From the NCBI RefSeq assembly GCF_001747085.1, contig NZ_MDJD01000043.1:1-64000 (forward strand): DNA of 64,000 bases, read 5' to 3'. Position numbers and translations under genes: made by a program. Under the pieces are notes generated by a model. That model was not told the DNA's origin and did no database searches. It was given only the letters and a program-made list of their open reading frames with translations. Each line of letters starts with the position of its first letter. Positions within the stretch are counted from its first letter, which is position 1. This document shows, piece after piece, positions 35,882 to 47,200 of this stretch. The stretch is from Flavivirga aquatica. GTDB lineage: Bacteria > Bacteroidota > Bacteroidia > Flavobacteriales > Flavobacteriaceae.

Positions 35882-36160
35882 ATGGAATTGAAAATCACAA
35901 ATTGTAATAATTTTTTTAAAATAAAAGGAGCCCTAAATAGAAGTAGTTTAGATATTTTTAAAAAAGAATTCTCTAATATTTTCGAAAAGGTTAATAGTCT
36001 TACTATTAGTATTCAAGATATAAATAGTATGGATAAATATGGTGTTGATGCCATTGCTAAACTTCATAAAGAAGCTTTAGTTAAAAATAAAACATTAGCT
36101 ATTATCGGTTTAGGTTGTAAAGACCTATATGATCATTTTAAAACGGGGACAGCAGCCTAA
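35882..36160 (+). CDS. STAS-like domain protein
   Basis: This 92-residue protein starts at the ATG giving MELKITNCNNFFKIKGALNR. It has the STAS-like alternation FFKIKGALNRSSLDIFKKEF and VNSLTISIQDINSMDKYGVD, then AIAKLHKEALVKNKTLAIIG. The position where anti-sigma antagonists carry the phosphorylated Ser reads MDKYG, so a Ser lies just before it (NSMD). It may act as an anti-sigma antagonist or as an orphan STAS. It converges on the DUF4407 gene with no spacer. Confidence 0.72.
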   Translation: MELKITNCNNFFKIKGALNRSSLDIFKKEFSNIFEKVNSLTISIQDINSMDKYGVDAIAKLHKEALVKNKTLAIIGLGCKDLYDHFKTGTAA

Positions 36161-37260
36161 TTATAACACGTTTTTTTGATGCTCATAAAAAGCATCAGAT
36201 TGCAATTGCATAAGTTCTCTCGCTTTTTTGCGCTTGTAAGTGTATAATTCCTCTTCGTTTTCTATATCGCTGTAAATTCGGTCGTTAATTGTGTAGTCGG
36301 CTTTTAATATAGCTTCTCTTAGGTTTTTGTTTTGAAGCACATTCGTTTTTACAGCGGTTTCTTGATCATCTAATTTAAAATCGTAAACACCTTTTGGAGC
36401 TAATAATTTAGCTAAAATAGGAGACGTTTCTATAGCTAGGAATAATAAGAATATAAAGAATGAAGGTATCCAAGGTAATTTCCCTAAAGCATTAATACGT
36501 GCCATTAAGCCATCAAAATTGTTAATAATAGGTTGTGTGTTTAGTATTTGAGTTTCATAATTCCCTTTTAGTTGAGCAATCTGAGTTTCGGTAGCTAATA
36601 TTTTTGCTTTATTTTCTGCTTTTAGTTGTTGTAATTCAGCTAATAGCGCATCATGTTTTTTGAGCTTTTCTTTATAAACTGGCCCCTTTCCCAGTTTTTT
36701 TGTACCTGAAGTTCCCTCGGCTTCAGTTATATATATGTTGTATAGCGTATTTACTTCTATCTCTTTATTATTTATGTCATTTTGTAAACTAGTAATTTTA
36801 TTTTGAAGAGCAGAGATGGTAGGTGTAAATTGTTCTGCAATTTGATTTTTATTTGCTAGAGTTAATTCATTTTTTTGCTCTAAAAGCACTTGATTAATTT
36901 CCTTTTCGAAAATTTTAAGTTCTAAAGGTTTAGAAATTACAATGGCAATAATTATGGCTAGAATAATTCTTGGAGAAGCCTGTATAAGTTCATCTGTAAA
37001 GTTTTTTGTTTTTTTTATAGTAGACACAATATAACGGTCTAGATTAAAAATAAGGAGTCCCCATATTAAACCAAATAAAATTGAAGTATAAAGATTATCG
37101 AAAACTGTATATAGGGAGTAACTACCTGTAATAAAAGCCATAATGGCAGTAAAAAAACGGTAGCGCCTACGCCTGCGTATTTGTTTTGTTCTCCAGAGGA
37201 GCAGGTTTTTAAAATATCGGTATCGGCTCCAGAGCAGATGATGAAAAATGATTTAAGCAT
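36161..37260 (-). pseudogene. DUF4407-family membrane protein, split by a homopolymer frameshift
   Basis: The gene starts at 37260 (MLKSFFIICSGADTDILKTC, then SSGEQNKYAGVGATVF) and in that frame runs into unrelated sequence. The rest of the family (TAIMAFITGSYSLYTVFDNL, then GLIWGLLIFNLDRYIVSTIK, a long coiled coil and a last membrane helix) is in the next frame from 37149 to 36161. The break is a run of seven A on the plus strand (37151-37157); eight would restore VFFTAIMAF. It may be a true mutation, phase variation, ribosomal slippage or a sequencing error. Function of the family is unknown. Confidence 0.85.
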
Positions 37261-37407
37261 AACATGATTGATTTTGATTGATGAATTTATATATAAAAAC
37301 ACGCCTCAAAACAAATCAATTAAGATCTTGAATTATATTAAAGCGCATTTGCTATTAGAACGTAAAGACAATCAATTTGTTACACTTTTTTAATGAAATA
37401 TTGAGAA

Positions 37408-38268
37408 CTACTTTTTTTTAGATCTTATACTTTCAACAATAACAGTAGCTATAATTAGAGAACCTCCAAAAAAAGTATTTAAAGTAGGTATTTCATTTAA
37501 GAATATATAAGCAATTATAATTCCGAAAATGGGTTGTGTACTTCCAATGATGCTTGCTGTACTTACAGAGAAATGTTTTAAACTCCTAATAAATAATGAA
37601 TGTCCAATAGCTGTTGTTACTAATGACAGTATAATAATAAAAGGAAATTGGGTTGTTATGTTACTGGTGTCTTGTATAAACATAACAGGAATTAAAACGA
37701 TGGCCAAGAAAAATGTTTGGTACATCATAAGTACTGTGCCATTATATTTTGATGCTTGTTTTTTTAGCATTAAATTTCTTAGTGCGTAAAAAATGGCGGA
37801 TAGTACGCCAAATAAAATACCTTTTACATGAGAGCTTTCAAAATTAAAATCTGGAGCAAGAATGTAAATACCTAGTAAAACCATTAAGCCTAAAACAATA
37901 TGCATAGGGTTAAACTTTGATTTTGTAAACAAGGGTTCTAATAAAGCTGTAATAACAGGGAAGATAAAAAGAGATAACATACCTAGAGCAACATTAGATA
38001 ATTTTAACGCATAAAAATAGGTTATCCAGTGGGTACCTAAAAACAAGGCTCCTAAAAATAGAGTGATGATATCTTTTTTTGATTGTATTTTAATACTAAA
38101 TTTTTTAGATCTACAAAAAATGAATAAAAACAATGCACCTAAAGCAGATCGCCACCAAATAATAACGGGAGTTGGCATATCAATAAATCTACCCAATGCT
38201 CCAGAGGTGCTAATTAACAAGGTTGCAAGAGTAAGTAAGAGTAGGTGGTTGGTATGTTGGTTTTTCAT
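37408..38268 (-). CDS. DMT-superfamily transporter (EamA family)
   Basis: This 286-residue membrane protein has ten hydrophobic helices in two EamA repeats (SGALGRFIDMPTPVIIWWRS, then KILSNVALGMLSLFIFPVIT-like, and ASIIGSTQPIFGIIIAYIFL). It probably exports or imports an amino acid or other small metabolite. It stands alone on the minus strand, with a dispersed repeat just upstream of its start. Confidence 0.92.
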   Translation of the reverse strand: MKNQHTNHLLLLTLATLLISTSGALGRFIDMPTPVIIWWRSALGALFLFIFCRSKKFSIKIQSKKDIITLFLGALFLGTHWITYFYALKLSNVALGMLSLFIFPVITALLEPLFTKSKFNPMHIVLGLMVLLGIYILAPDFNFESSHVKGILFGVLSAIFYALRNLMLKKQASKYNGTVLMMYQTFFLAIVLIPVMFIQDTSNITTQFPFIIILSLVTTAIGHSLFIRSLKHFSVSTASIIGSTQPIFGIIIAYIFLNEIPTLNTFFGGSLIIATVIVESIRSKKK

Positions 38269-38291
38269 TTTTAGGTATTAATGCTATATGT

Positions 38292-38357
38292 GTTAGCGAT
38301 TGCAGTGGAAAGCCCACAGTGAGGTACGAACGAGGACTTGTAACGAAAAGCGCGACC
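38292..38357 (+). repeat. Dispersed intergenic repeat, copy B
   Basis: It reads GTTAGCGATTGCAGTGGAAA, then GCCCACAGTGAGGTACGAA and TTGTAACGAAAAGCGCGACC. It belongs to the same family as copies A and C. It is followed by a 13-bp perfect hairpin (CCTTCTTTTACTT / AAGTAAAAGAAGG, 38356-38387), which may also serve as a terminator for the peptidase gene ending at 38399. Confidence 0.75.
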
Positions 38358-38398
38358 TTCTTTTACTTCTTAAAAAGTAAAAGAAGGGAACACCCATA

Positions 38399-39787
38399 TT
38401 ATTTATATAATTCGGTAAAATATTTATAAAATAAAGGAATAGTTTCTATGCCTTTTAAGTAGTTCCAAACTCCAAAATGTTCGTTTGGTGAGTGTATGGC
38501 GTCACTATCTAAACCAAAGCCCATTAAAATAGTTTTGCTTTTTAATTCTTGTTCGAAAAGTGATACTATAGGAATACTTCCTCCACTACGTTGAGGTATA
38601 GGTGTTTTTCCAAAGGTGTCTTGGTAAGCTTTGCTTGCTGCTTTATAACCAATACTATCTATTGGTGTTACATAGCCTTGACCACCATGGTGCGGTGTTA
38701 CTTTTATTTTAACGCCTTTAGGAGCAATACTTTCGAAGTGGTTTGTGAACAGGGTAGTTATGTCTTCCCAATCTTGATGAGGTACTAGTCTCATAGATAT
38801 TTTAGCATAGGCCTTACTTGCGATAACTGTTTTTGCTCCTTCTCCTATATAGCCTCCCCAAATACCATTAACATCTAAAGTAGGTCTTATGGAGTTTCTC
38901 TCGTTAGTTGTGTAGCCTGTTTCACCGTAGACTGCATCGATATCTAAAGCTTTTTTATAGTTTTCAAGTGAAAAAGGGGCTTTTCCCATTTCTTCACGTT
39001 CCTCTTTAGATAGTTCTTCTACTTTATCGTAAAAACCTGGAATGGTAATATGATTATCTTCATCATGAAGTGATGCTATCATTTTGGTTAGAATGTTTAT
39101 AGGGTTTGCAACAGCTCCACCGTATAGACCTGAATGTAAATCTCTATTTGGACCAGTAACTTCTACCTCGACATAGCTTAAACCACGTAATCCAGTAGTT
39201 ATTGAGGGAACATTGTTAGCAATCATTCCTGTGTCTGAAATTAAGATAACATCATTTTTTAATTTCTCTTGATTACTTTTCACAAAAGTAGCAAGGTTAG
39301 AGCTACCAATTTCTTCTTCACCTTCAATCATGAATTTAACATTGCAGGGGAGTTGATTGGTGGATGTCATAAATTCCATGGCTTTAACATGCATATACAT
39401 TTGTCCTTTATCGTCGCAAGCACCACGTGCATAAATGGCACCATCTGGATGCGCCTCTGTTTTTTTAATTACTGGTTCGAATGGGGGCGAGTGCCATAAG
39501 TCTATTGGATCTGGTGGTTGTACATCGTAATGTCCATAAACCAGTATAGTAGGGAGATTTTTGCCAATTATTTTTTCTCCATAAATAATAGGATAACCAT
39601 TTGTTTCACATATTTCAACAAAATCGCACCCAGCTTTTTCTAAGCTAATTTTTATCAGGTCTGCAGTTTTTAATACATCCTTTTTATAAGTTGAATCAGC
39701 GCTAATTGACGGTATTTTAAGTAGTTTGATTAGCTCGTTAAGAAATCGATTCTTATGTTCATTAATGTAAGATTGGATATGATTCAT
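38399..39787 (-). CDS. M20-family dipeptidase
   Basis: This 462-residue zinc peptidase of the M20 family has the metal-binding and catalytic motifs in order: VYGHYDVQPPDPIDLW near residue 85, YARGACDDKGQMYMH near 118, EGEEEIGSSN near 152, DTGM near 180 and the last His in DAIHSPNEHFG near 435. A large dimerisation domain is inserted between them (about 210-365). It cleaves dipeptides in the cytoplasm. Confidence 0.95.
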   Translation of the reverse strand: MNHIQSYINEHKNRFLNELIKLLKIPSISADSTYKKDVLKTADLIKISLEKAGCDFVEICETNGYPIIYGEKIIGKNLPTILVYGHYDVQPPDPIDLWHSPPFEPVIKKTEAHPDGAIYARGACDDKGQMYMHVKAMEFMTSTNQLPCNVKFMIEGEEEIGSSNLATFVKSNQEKLKNDVILISDTGMIANNVPSITTGLRGLSYVEVEVTGPNRDLHSGLYGGAVANPINILTKMIASLHDEDNHITIPGFYDKVEELSKEEREEMGKAPFSLENYKKALDIDAVYGETGYTTNERNSIRPTLDVNGIWGGYIGEGAKTVIASKAYAKISMRLVPHQDWEDITTLFTNHFESIAPKGVKIKVTPHHGGQGYVTPIDSIGYKAASKAYQDTFGKTPIPQRSGGSIPIVSLFEQELKSKTILMGFGLDSDAIHSPNEHFGVWNYLKGIETIPLFYKYFTELYK

Positions 39788-39849
39788 GAAAAGTGTTTGT
39801 AAAATGTGTATTCAAATGTATAAAAAAGAATGTTTTTTTACTCTATAAC

Positions 39850-39879
39850 TTTGTAATTTAAAAATGTTGTTTATATTTG
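39850..39879 (+). promoter_or_regulatory. Bacteroidota-type promoter of the tRNA-Leu gene
   Basis: A TTTG -33 element (39850-39853) and a TATATTTG -7 element (39872-39879, fitting TAnnTTTG) are 18 bp apart. Transcription would begin just before the tRNA at 39890. It is the clearest promoter in the window. Confidence 0.72.
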
Positions 39880-39889
39880 CAGTCCTTTA

Positions 39890-39971
39890 GCGGGCGTGGT
39901 GGAATTGGTAGACACGCTAGACTTAGGATCTAGTGCCGCGAGGTGTGGGAGTTCGAGTCTCCCCGCCCGCA
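39890..39971 (+). tRNA. tRNA-Leu (anticodon UAG)
   Basis: A 7-bp acceptor stem (GCGGGCG / CGCCCGC), a D-arm with GGTAGACACGC, an anticodon stem-loop CTAGA-CTTAGGA-TCTAG with anticodon TAG, a long class II variable arm (GCCGCGAGGTGT) and a T-arm GGGAG-TTCGAGT-CTCCC are all present. The discriminator base is A, and CCA is not encoded. Confidence 0.97.
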
Positions 39972-39980
39972 CAGTAAAAC

Positions 39981-40017
39981 AAAACCTTATAGATATTTAT
40001 AAGGTTTTTGTTTTTTA
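39981..40017 (+). terminator. Rho-independent terminator after tRNA-Leu
   Basis: An 11-bp stem (AAAACCTTATA / TATAAGGTTTT) is followed by a T-rich tail (TG then TTTTTT), starting ten bases after the tRNA. Confidence 0.9.
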
Positions 40018-40279
40018 TACAAGTTATTAAAGTATTTACTATTCTTAATGGAGCAATTATTCCTAATTTTTGCCTTTTTAATGTTAATTAAGTTTTAAGT
40101 TATTAAAAACTTATAATTTCGATGCAACTTTTTAATTTTTTACATGTCTATTATAATATGAATAAAGTTTTTGTAGTCTTAGTTATTCTTTTTTTAAGAT
40201 GAAATTTCTGGTTATAGAAAGGCTTTGGCATTAAAATTGATTGTTTTTTTAATTTAAATAGAAATTAATAAAAGGTATT

Positions 40280-40456
40280 ATGGAAAATCATTTAAGAAAA
40301 AAAGAGGAAACCAAAGAAGGTATATTTCCTTCTGTTAAACTTGTATTTGTAAAAAGTAATCAAGTATATCTTAAAAAGGAAATAGATGCTAAATTAGAAG
40401 AAAGTGTTGATGAATGGCAGCCTGTAAACTTTAATTGGTCTCCTGTAGTTAAATAA
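40280..40456 (+). CDS. Small hypothetical protein (58 aa)
   Basis: The frame is MENHLRKKEETKEGIFPSVK, then LVFVKSNQVYLKKEIDAKLE and ESVDEWQPVNFNWSPVVK. It is hydrophilic with no signal peptide or membrane segment, and an AAAAGG stretch precedes the ATG by 4 bp. It is not recognised as a family. It stands alone between tRNA-Leu and the giant adhesin gene. The balanced codons and the position suggest a real gene, but evidence is limited. Confidence 0.45.
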   Translation: MENHLRKKEETKEGIFPSVKLVFVKSNQVYLKKEIDAKLEESVDEWQPVNFNWSPVVK

Positions 40457-41299
40457 TACTTATGTATCTCTTTCTGTAAACCTAACTTTACCTAGAATAA
40501 GTTTAATGTTATAACGTGAAGTAAAATAACATTATTTTCAACAATTAGATTGTGTGTAGATTGTTTTATATTTAATTTTAGAAGAAATAGCCATAGTTTT
40601 TATACATTACAATAATATTATAATGAACTGTAATTTATCGACTAGCCTAGACGAATTATTTATTACTAATCTGTTGGTTCTATTTTCTAAAGCTCATTTA
40701 ATGAGGTTGGATTCTTAATATATTAAATTCTTTTTCATTTAAGCATATGATTTAAGTAGTGTTTGAATAAAGAAGAAACGATTATCTCTTACTTTTATGT
40801 TGATAAGAACTTTATCTAGGAGTCAAATCATTCTCAATTTATTTGATGCCTATTATTTTTTCGAATCCTATATTTTAAAACATTTTTTATTAATTTCAAT
40901 TTAAAGTCAAAATTGATGCTTAGAGATAACAGAATAGTAATGAATATTAAAAAAATGAGTATATAAAATTTAAACTTACCTAGTTTATATACTTTAATAA
41001 TATAAAAGCATTTAGTTTTTTCGTGTTCTCAAAGTATAATTTATTTAAGTAAGAAATGTATTTATAAAAAGTAAGAATTTTCTTGTTATTTAAAAATAAA
41101 AGCTTAAATTGTAGAACGTAAAGTATATGTTAAAATATTGTTTTTTAACACATTATAACAGGTTTTTTCTTTCTTTTTAAATTTATAATGCTTTTAGTCG
41201 TATTTTAACGTGTTTTAATCGATATTTTTTATTTGTTTTTAAGAAGAAACATTGATTTATCTACTTTCGATTTATAATATCAACCATAATAATTTTTAA
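40457..41299 (+). other. 843-bp AT-rich region upstream of the giant adhesin
   Basis: No convincing ORF, RNA gene or repeat was recognised. The length suggests a long 5' leader or a regulated promoter for the adhesin gene at 41300; several TTTG strings occur, but no clean -33/-7 pair could be assigned. Confidence 0.4.
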
Positions 41300-44200
41300 A
41301 TGACTAAATTCTACCTGCTTAAGAAAGCAAGAAAGGTGCGCCTTTTTGCCTATCTAACTACTGCCTTATTATTTGGAATTAACACATTAACAGCTCAATC
41401 ATGTACAATAAATGCTGGTTTAAACCGAACCATTTGCACAAATGATGTATTTCAGTTAGATGGTAGTACTCCAGATACTTATGACGAACAACCAATATGG
41501 AGGCAAGTTTCCGGTCCGTCAGTAATAATAAGTGATCCTTTAATAGACGATCCAATAATTGTGGGATTTGTAGGAGGAAACACGTATGTTTTTGAGCTTT
41601 CTGCGGTTTGTTTTAATGGAGATAGACCAACACAAACTGTTTCAATAACAGTAGAGCCAATTACAATTGCAAATGCAGGAAGTGATTTTGGATCTTGTCC
41701 AGATAATTCAGGGGCATTAACAATAAATGCTAATGCACCTGCTAATCCAGGAGAAGTAGGTCAATGGTCTATTATTGGAGGCAATTCAGCAGGGGTAACT
41801 ATAAATCAACCTAATTCAGCAATATCTACAATAGATTTAGCAGAGACTAGTGCTGGATCTACAACTTTACGTTGGACAATTACAGGAGCTGATTACGCAC
41901 CAGGACAAAATTGTGAGACATCTGCAGATATTGTTGTTACCAATTATGGAGGGCAATCACCTGTTTTTGCCAATGATGAGACATTAATGAATTGTTATAC
42001 AGTTAGCCAAAGTACAAGTTTAAGTGCCAGTTTTGGAGGTAATAATATAAATGGGCAAAATGGAACTTGGTCATTTGTTACAGGTCCTTCAAACCCTAGT
42101 ATTGCTAATGTAAACAGTAATAATACTAATGTAAGTGGATTAATTGAGGGAGTATATGTATTTAGGTGGGATGTTTCAGGACCATGTGTTTCTGGTAGTG
42201 CTACGGCAACTATTACAGTTCCGCCTGCTACTCAAGATGTAACACAAGCCTCAATATCAGACAATAATCAACGTTTTTGTGATACTTCAATAACGCAGAC
42301 AACCTTGGTTGGTTCTTTACCCGATTATACTAACGAAACAGTACTATGGGAACAAATTTCTGGACCAGCAGCTACAATTGTAGACCCTACAAGTAGTACA
42401 ACACAGGTGACAGGCTTATCTTCTTCAGGTTCATATTTGTTTAGATATACAATAGAAAATACAGTAACTGGTTGTTCTACTTCAGCGACAATGCGGGTAA
42501 GGTATAATATTGATCCTATAAGCATAAGTGTTAATGGGGGTAATGATATTGTAGGAGCGTGTGGAGACACTTCAATTCCTGTACCTTATACTTCACTTAG
42601 TGGAACTAGAACAGAATATAGTATAGTTAATGGACCAAGTGATTCTGGTTTAACATTTCCAACAACATATATTAATTTAGGTGGTGGAAATAATGGAACT
42701 GTTACTATTAACAGTTTTGATGTTGCAGGAATATATACTGTAAATTTTAGAAGACGAAGAATAGGTAACCTTCTACAGGGGTGTGATGAAGCTAACGATG
42801 CTATTAACATACATATATCCACAATTTCACCTGGTGCTAATGCAGGTTCTCCTCAACAATTTGTGTGTGGGCAAGTAAATGGAACTTTAGCAGGGAGTGC
42901 AATAACATTAGGTGAAGCATCTGTATGGTCTTTAATTAGTGGACCTGCAGGTATGACGAATGCTATTATAAATGACAGATTTGCGCAAACAACTGGTTTA
43001 ACAGGGCTTATTCCTGGGGAATATGTTTTTAGATATACCGTTTCAGCAGGTCCTAACTGTCCAGCTGTTACATCAGATACAACAATAACAGTAACACCAG
43101 TTAGTAATCTTCCAATTGGAGCAGGTTTAGATCAAACTGTTTGTTTTAATGCGCCCGTTCAATTAGCAGCAGATCCATTGTTGGCTAGTCAGGTAGGTAC
43201 ATGGTCTGCAGCAGATCCAGGAATAACATTTTCTGATGTTAACGATCCTAATGCTATAGCTTATGGGTTTTCAACTCCTGACGCTACTGTAGCAAACGGG
43301 AATCCATATATTTTAACTTGGACAGTAGATGAAGGTCCTGGTTATCCAGATTGTGGTGCGGAAGAAACAGATACTATTATAGTTGAAACATTGTTAACAG
43401 GTTCTGCTACAATTGCAGATGCAGGGAATGATATTTGTTTAGGTGCAGGCAGTACTACTATTCCTAATTTAAGTGCTAATGCTCCAGGTGTAGGAGAAAT
43501 AGGTACTTGGACTCAGCTTTCAGGGTCACCAGTAACTTTTACAGATATAAATAGTCCAACTACAGAAGTAACTGGTCTTGTTGATGGACAATATGAATTT
43601 ACTTGGACAATTGATTATATTGTGTCTAACGGTTGTCCTCCACTTTCAGATAATGTTGAGGTAATAGTAGCAAATACAGGTGCTAGCATTAGTGCTGGTA
43701 CAGATCAATCGTTATGTTTAGATCCAGTATTGTTATCATTTACGATGAATGCTACAGATCCAGCTCCTTTAGGAGGAGTAGGAACTTGGAATTTGGTTTC
43801 TGGTTTAACAGGGTTTACAGTAGATGATATAAATAGTCCAACAGCAACATTTTCTAATCTTTTAAATGGTACTTATGTTTTTGAATGGGTTATTTCTTAT
43901 GGAAATTGTATAGCTTCAGGAACTCCAAGTCAAGTAACAATAGAAGTAGGTGTTCCATCTACTCCTGCTGCTATACCTGCTGGAGACCAAGTAGTATGTG
44001 CAGACAACACGACAATATTAGCAAATCCTTTATTAAACCCAACAACAGAAACAGGAGCTTGGACATTAGTTTCTGGTCCTAATACACCTGTAATAAGTGA
44101 TCCAGGAAATAACTCGATAAGTATTACAGGTTTAACAACAGGAAGTTATACGCTTAGATGGACAACTGTTAGTGAGTCTCCTCTTTGTCCAAGTTCTTCT

Positions 44201-47200
44201 GCAACTGTTAATTTAGATGTTTTTGCACCTTCTAGTGCGGGATCAGATCAAAACCTTTGTGAGGTAAGTAGTGTTTTTCTTGAAGCAACAGAAGGAACAA
44301 CAGGAACATGGAGCTTGGTTTCTATTAATACTCTAGTCCCAACTCCAGCAGAAATTGTTGCTCATACACCAACACAATTTCCAAGTAATAGCAATGTTGC
44401 TAATGGATATGTAATTCCAGGAAATGTGTACGTTTTTGATTTTACAACAGATTATCCGTCTTGTGCTAATAGTTCAAGTCAAGTAACTATAACAGTAAGT
44501 GATGGACCTAGTGAAGATGCAGATGCAGGAACAGATCAAAATATATGTATTGCAGATACTAATACAGCAATTCTAACTGCTGGAAATGTAGCAATACCAG
44601 GTGATGTAACATCAGAGTGGAGATTGCTTTCTCAACCAGGAGGAGCAACAGTCGGGTTTACTACACCTAATAATAGTACAACAACAGATGTTACTGGATT
44701 AACAGTGCCAGGTTTATATATTGTAGAACTTAATTTTGAAGCTAACTTTTGTACAGATAATGCAGATATAGTTAGAATTGAAGTATTTGAAGCGCCAGAT
44801 CCAGTCGAAGCTGGGCCAGATCAACTTAATGCTTGTCAATTAGATTTTCTTACTGCAGCTATACCACCTACATCAGGAATTGGAATTTGGACAATAACGA
44901 ATGCCCCAATAGGTTCTTTAACAACTATTGAAAACCCAAATAACCCAGTAACAACTTTATTAAATATAGAAGTTGGAACTTATGAATTAACATGGACAGT
45001 CTCTAATGGACCATTTGCTGTAGGAGGATGTGCTCCACAATCGGATATAGTTAATGTTATTTTTACAGATGTTCCACCTTCAGCAGCTTATGCAGGACCA
45101 GATCAAGAATTGTGTGATAACACAGAAACATTTTTATCTGCGACACCTTTAGCTATTGGTACAGGAACTTGGACACAGACAGCAGGAACTCCAGTAACTA
45201 TAGCTAATCCTAATAATCCAAACAGTTTAGTGTTAGGGTTGTCGTCAGGAGTATACCAATTTACTTGGACGGCTACTAATGGAGGTTGTACGAATTCAGA
45301 CTCAATGGGAGTAACTATTTTTGCAGATCCTATTAGTGCAGAAGCAGGTGATAACCAAATTATATCTGAGTTTTCTTCATTAACTTTAGGAGCAACTCCA
45401 GTAACGAGTGGCATAGGTACATGGACTCAGGTGTCAGGACCTTCAACAGTTACTTTTATAGATGAAAATGATCCAATTACTGAGGTTGCAGGAAAAGTAG
45501 TAGGTACTTATGAGTTTAGATGGACTGTATCTAATGGAACATGTAGTAATGCTTCAGATCTAGTAACTATTGTAATACTTCCTATTTCAGATTTAGAATT
45601 AACAAAAAATGTATCTACACCTAATGTAAATGTAGGCGATGTAGTAACGTTTACTATTTCTGTTTTCAATAATGACGCAAGCACAATAAATTCTGATGCA
45701 ACAGGAGTTAATGTTGAAGATGTATTACCATTAGGATATTCTTTAGTTCCAGGAACAGTATCTAATGCAGGAGCTTTTAATTTAGGAACCCAAACTATAA
45801 GTTGGTCTAATTTAAATATAGCAAGTGGAGCAACATTAAATTTAACTTTCGATGCTACAGTAAAAGCTTCAGGAAGTTATACTAATTCAGCTCAAATTAC
45901 AGGTAGTGATAATTTAGATCCAGACAGTGACCCCACAACAGACTCAAGTGTAGACGATAAAGGTGATGGTATTGCCGATGATGATGAAGATACAGAAGTA
46001 GTAACTATTCAATCGGCAGATTTATCACTTCAAAAAATAGTAGCCCCAACAACAGTTAGTGTTGGTGATACTGTTACTTTTACATTAACAGTAGCTAATG
46101 CAGGAGCAGACACGGCAACAAATGTTCAAGTTTTAGATTTATTACCTAGTAGCTATACATATCAAAGTGATGATTCTGGAGGAGCATATAATGCATTAAC
46201 AGGAATATGGACAGTAGGTTCTGTTACAACCGGTGCGCCTATTGTATTAAATATAGTAGCATTAGTGAATACGCCAACAGGAACAGCTAATGAGTATTTA
46301 AATATAGCAGAAATTATAGCTAGTGATCAAGCAGATCCTGATAGTACACCAAATAATGATGATGGAGACCAAAGTGAAGATGATGAAGATAATGCAGAAA
46401 TTACATTAGAAATAGCCGACCTTCAAATAACAAAATCTGTTTTGCCTACTTCAGGTTCAGTAGGAGATAGAGTAACATTTACTGTTTTATTAGAAAATTT
46501 TGGAACAGGTGATGCTACAGGAATAGATGTTGAAGACTTGTTACCTACAGGTTTTGATATTGTTTCAGGAACGATATCAAATTCAGGAATATATATTGTT
46601 GGAAACAAATCTATTGTTTGGAATGATTTATCCCTAGATAACGGATTGTCAAGAACGCTTACATACGATGCTATTGTTAATGACTCAGGAAATTATACAA
46701 ATAGTGTTCAAATAACAGCTAGTGATCTTCCAGATCCAGATAGTGATCCAAGTACCGATGCTACTGTTGATGAAGATGGTGATTTAGATCCAGATGATGA
46801 TGATGAAGATACTGCTACATTTGTTATTCAGTCTGCCGACCTAAGTTTAGTAAAAGGCATATCTGTAGCTAGTAGTGCAACACCAAATGTAGGGGACACA
46901 TTAAGCTTCGAAGTTATTGTAACCAACAATGGTCCAGATGCAGCTACAGGGATATCGGTATCCGATATAATCCCATCAGGCTATACCTTAACAGGCGGAA
47001 CAATAAGCAATGGCGGAACTTTAATAGGCAATGAAATAAACTGGACAAGTTTAAACCTAGCCAATGGAAACAGTATCACATTAAGCTACGATGTAGTTGT
47101 TAATGCCCCAACAGGAGTGGCAGACGAATACAAAAACATAGCCGAAGTAACAGGAAGTGATCAATACGATCCAGACAGTACACCAGATAACGATGATGGC

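Noticed and set aside
37066-37302. Separate small gene with a CSSGEQNKYAG motif
   Set aside because: It is the N-terminal fragment of the frameshifted DUF4407 gene, not an independent gene.
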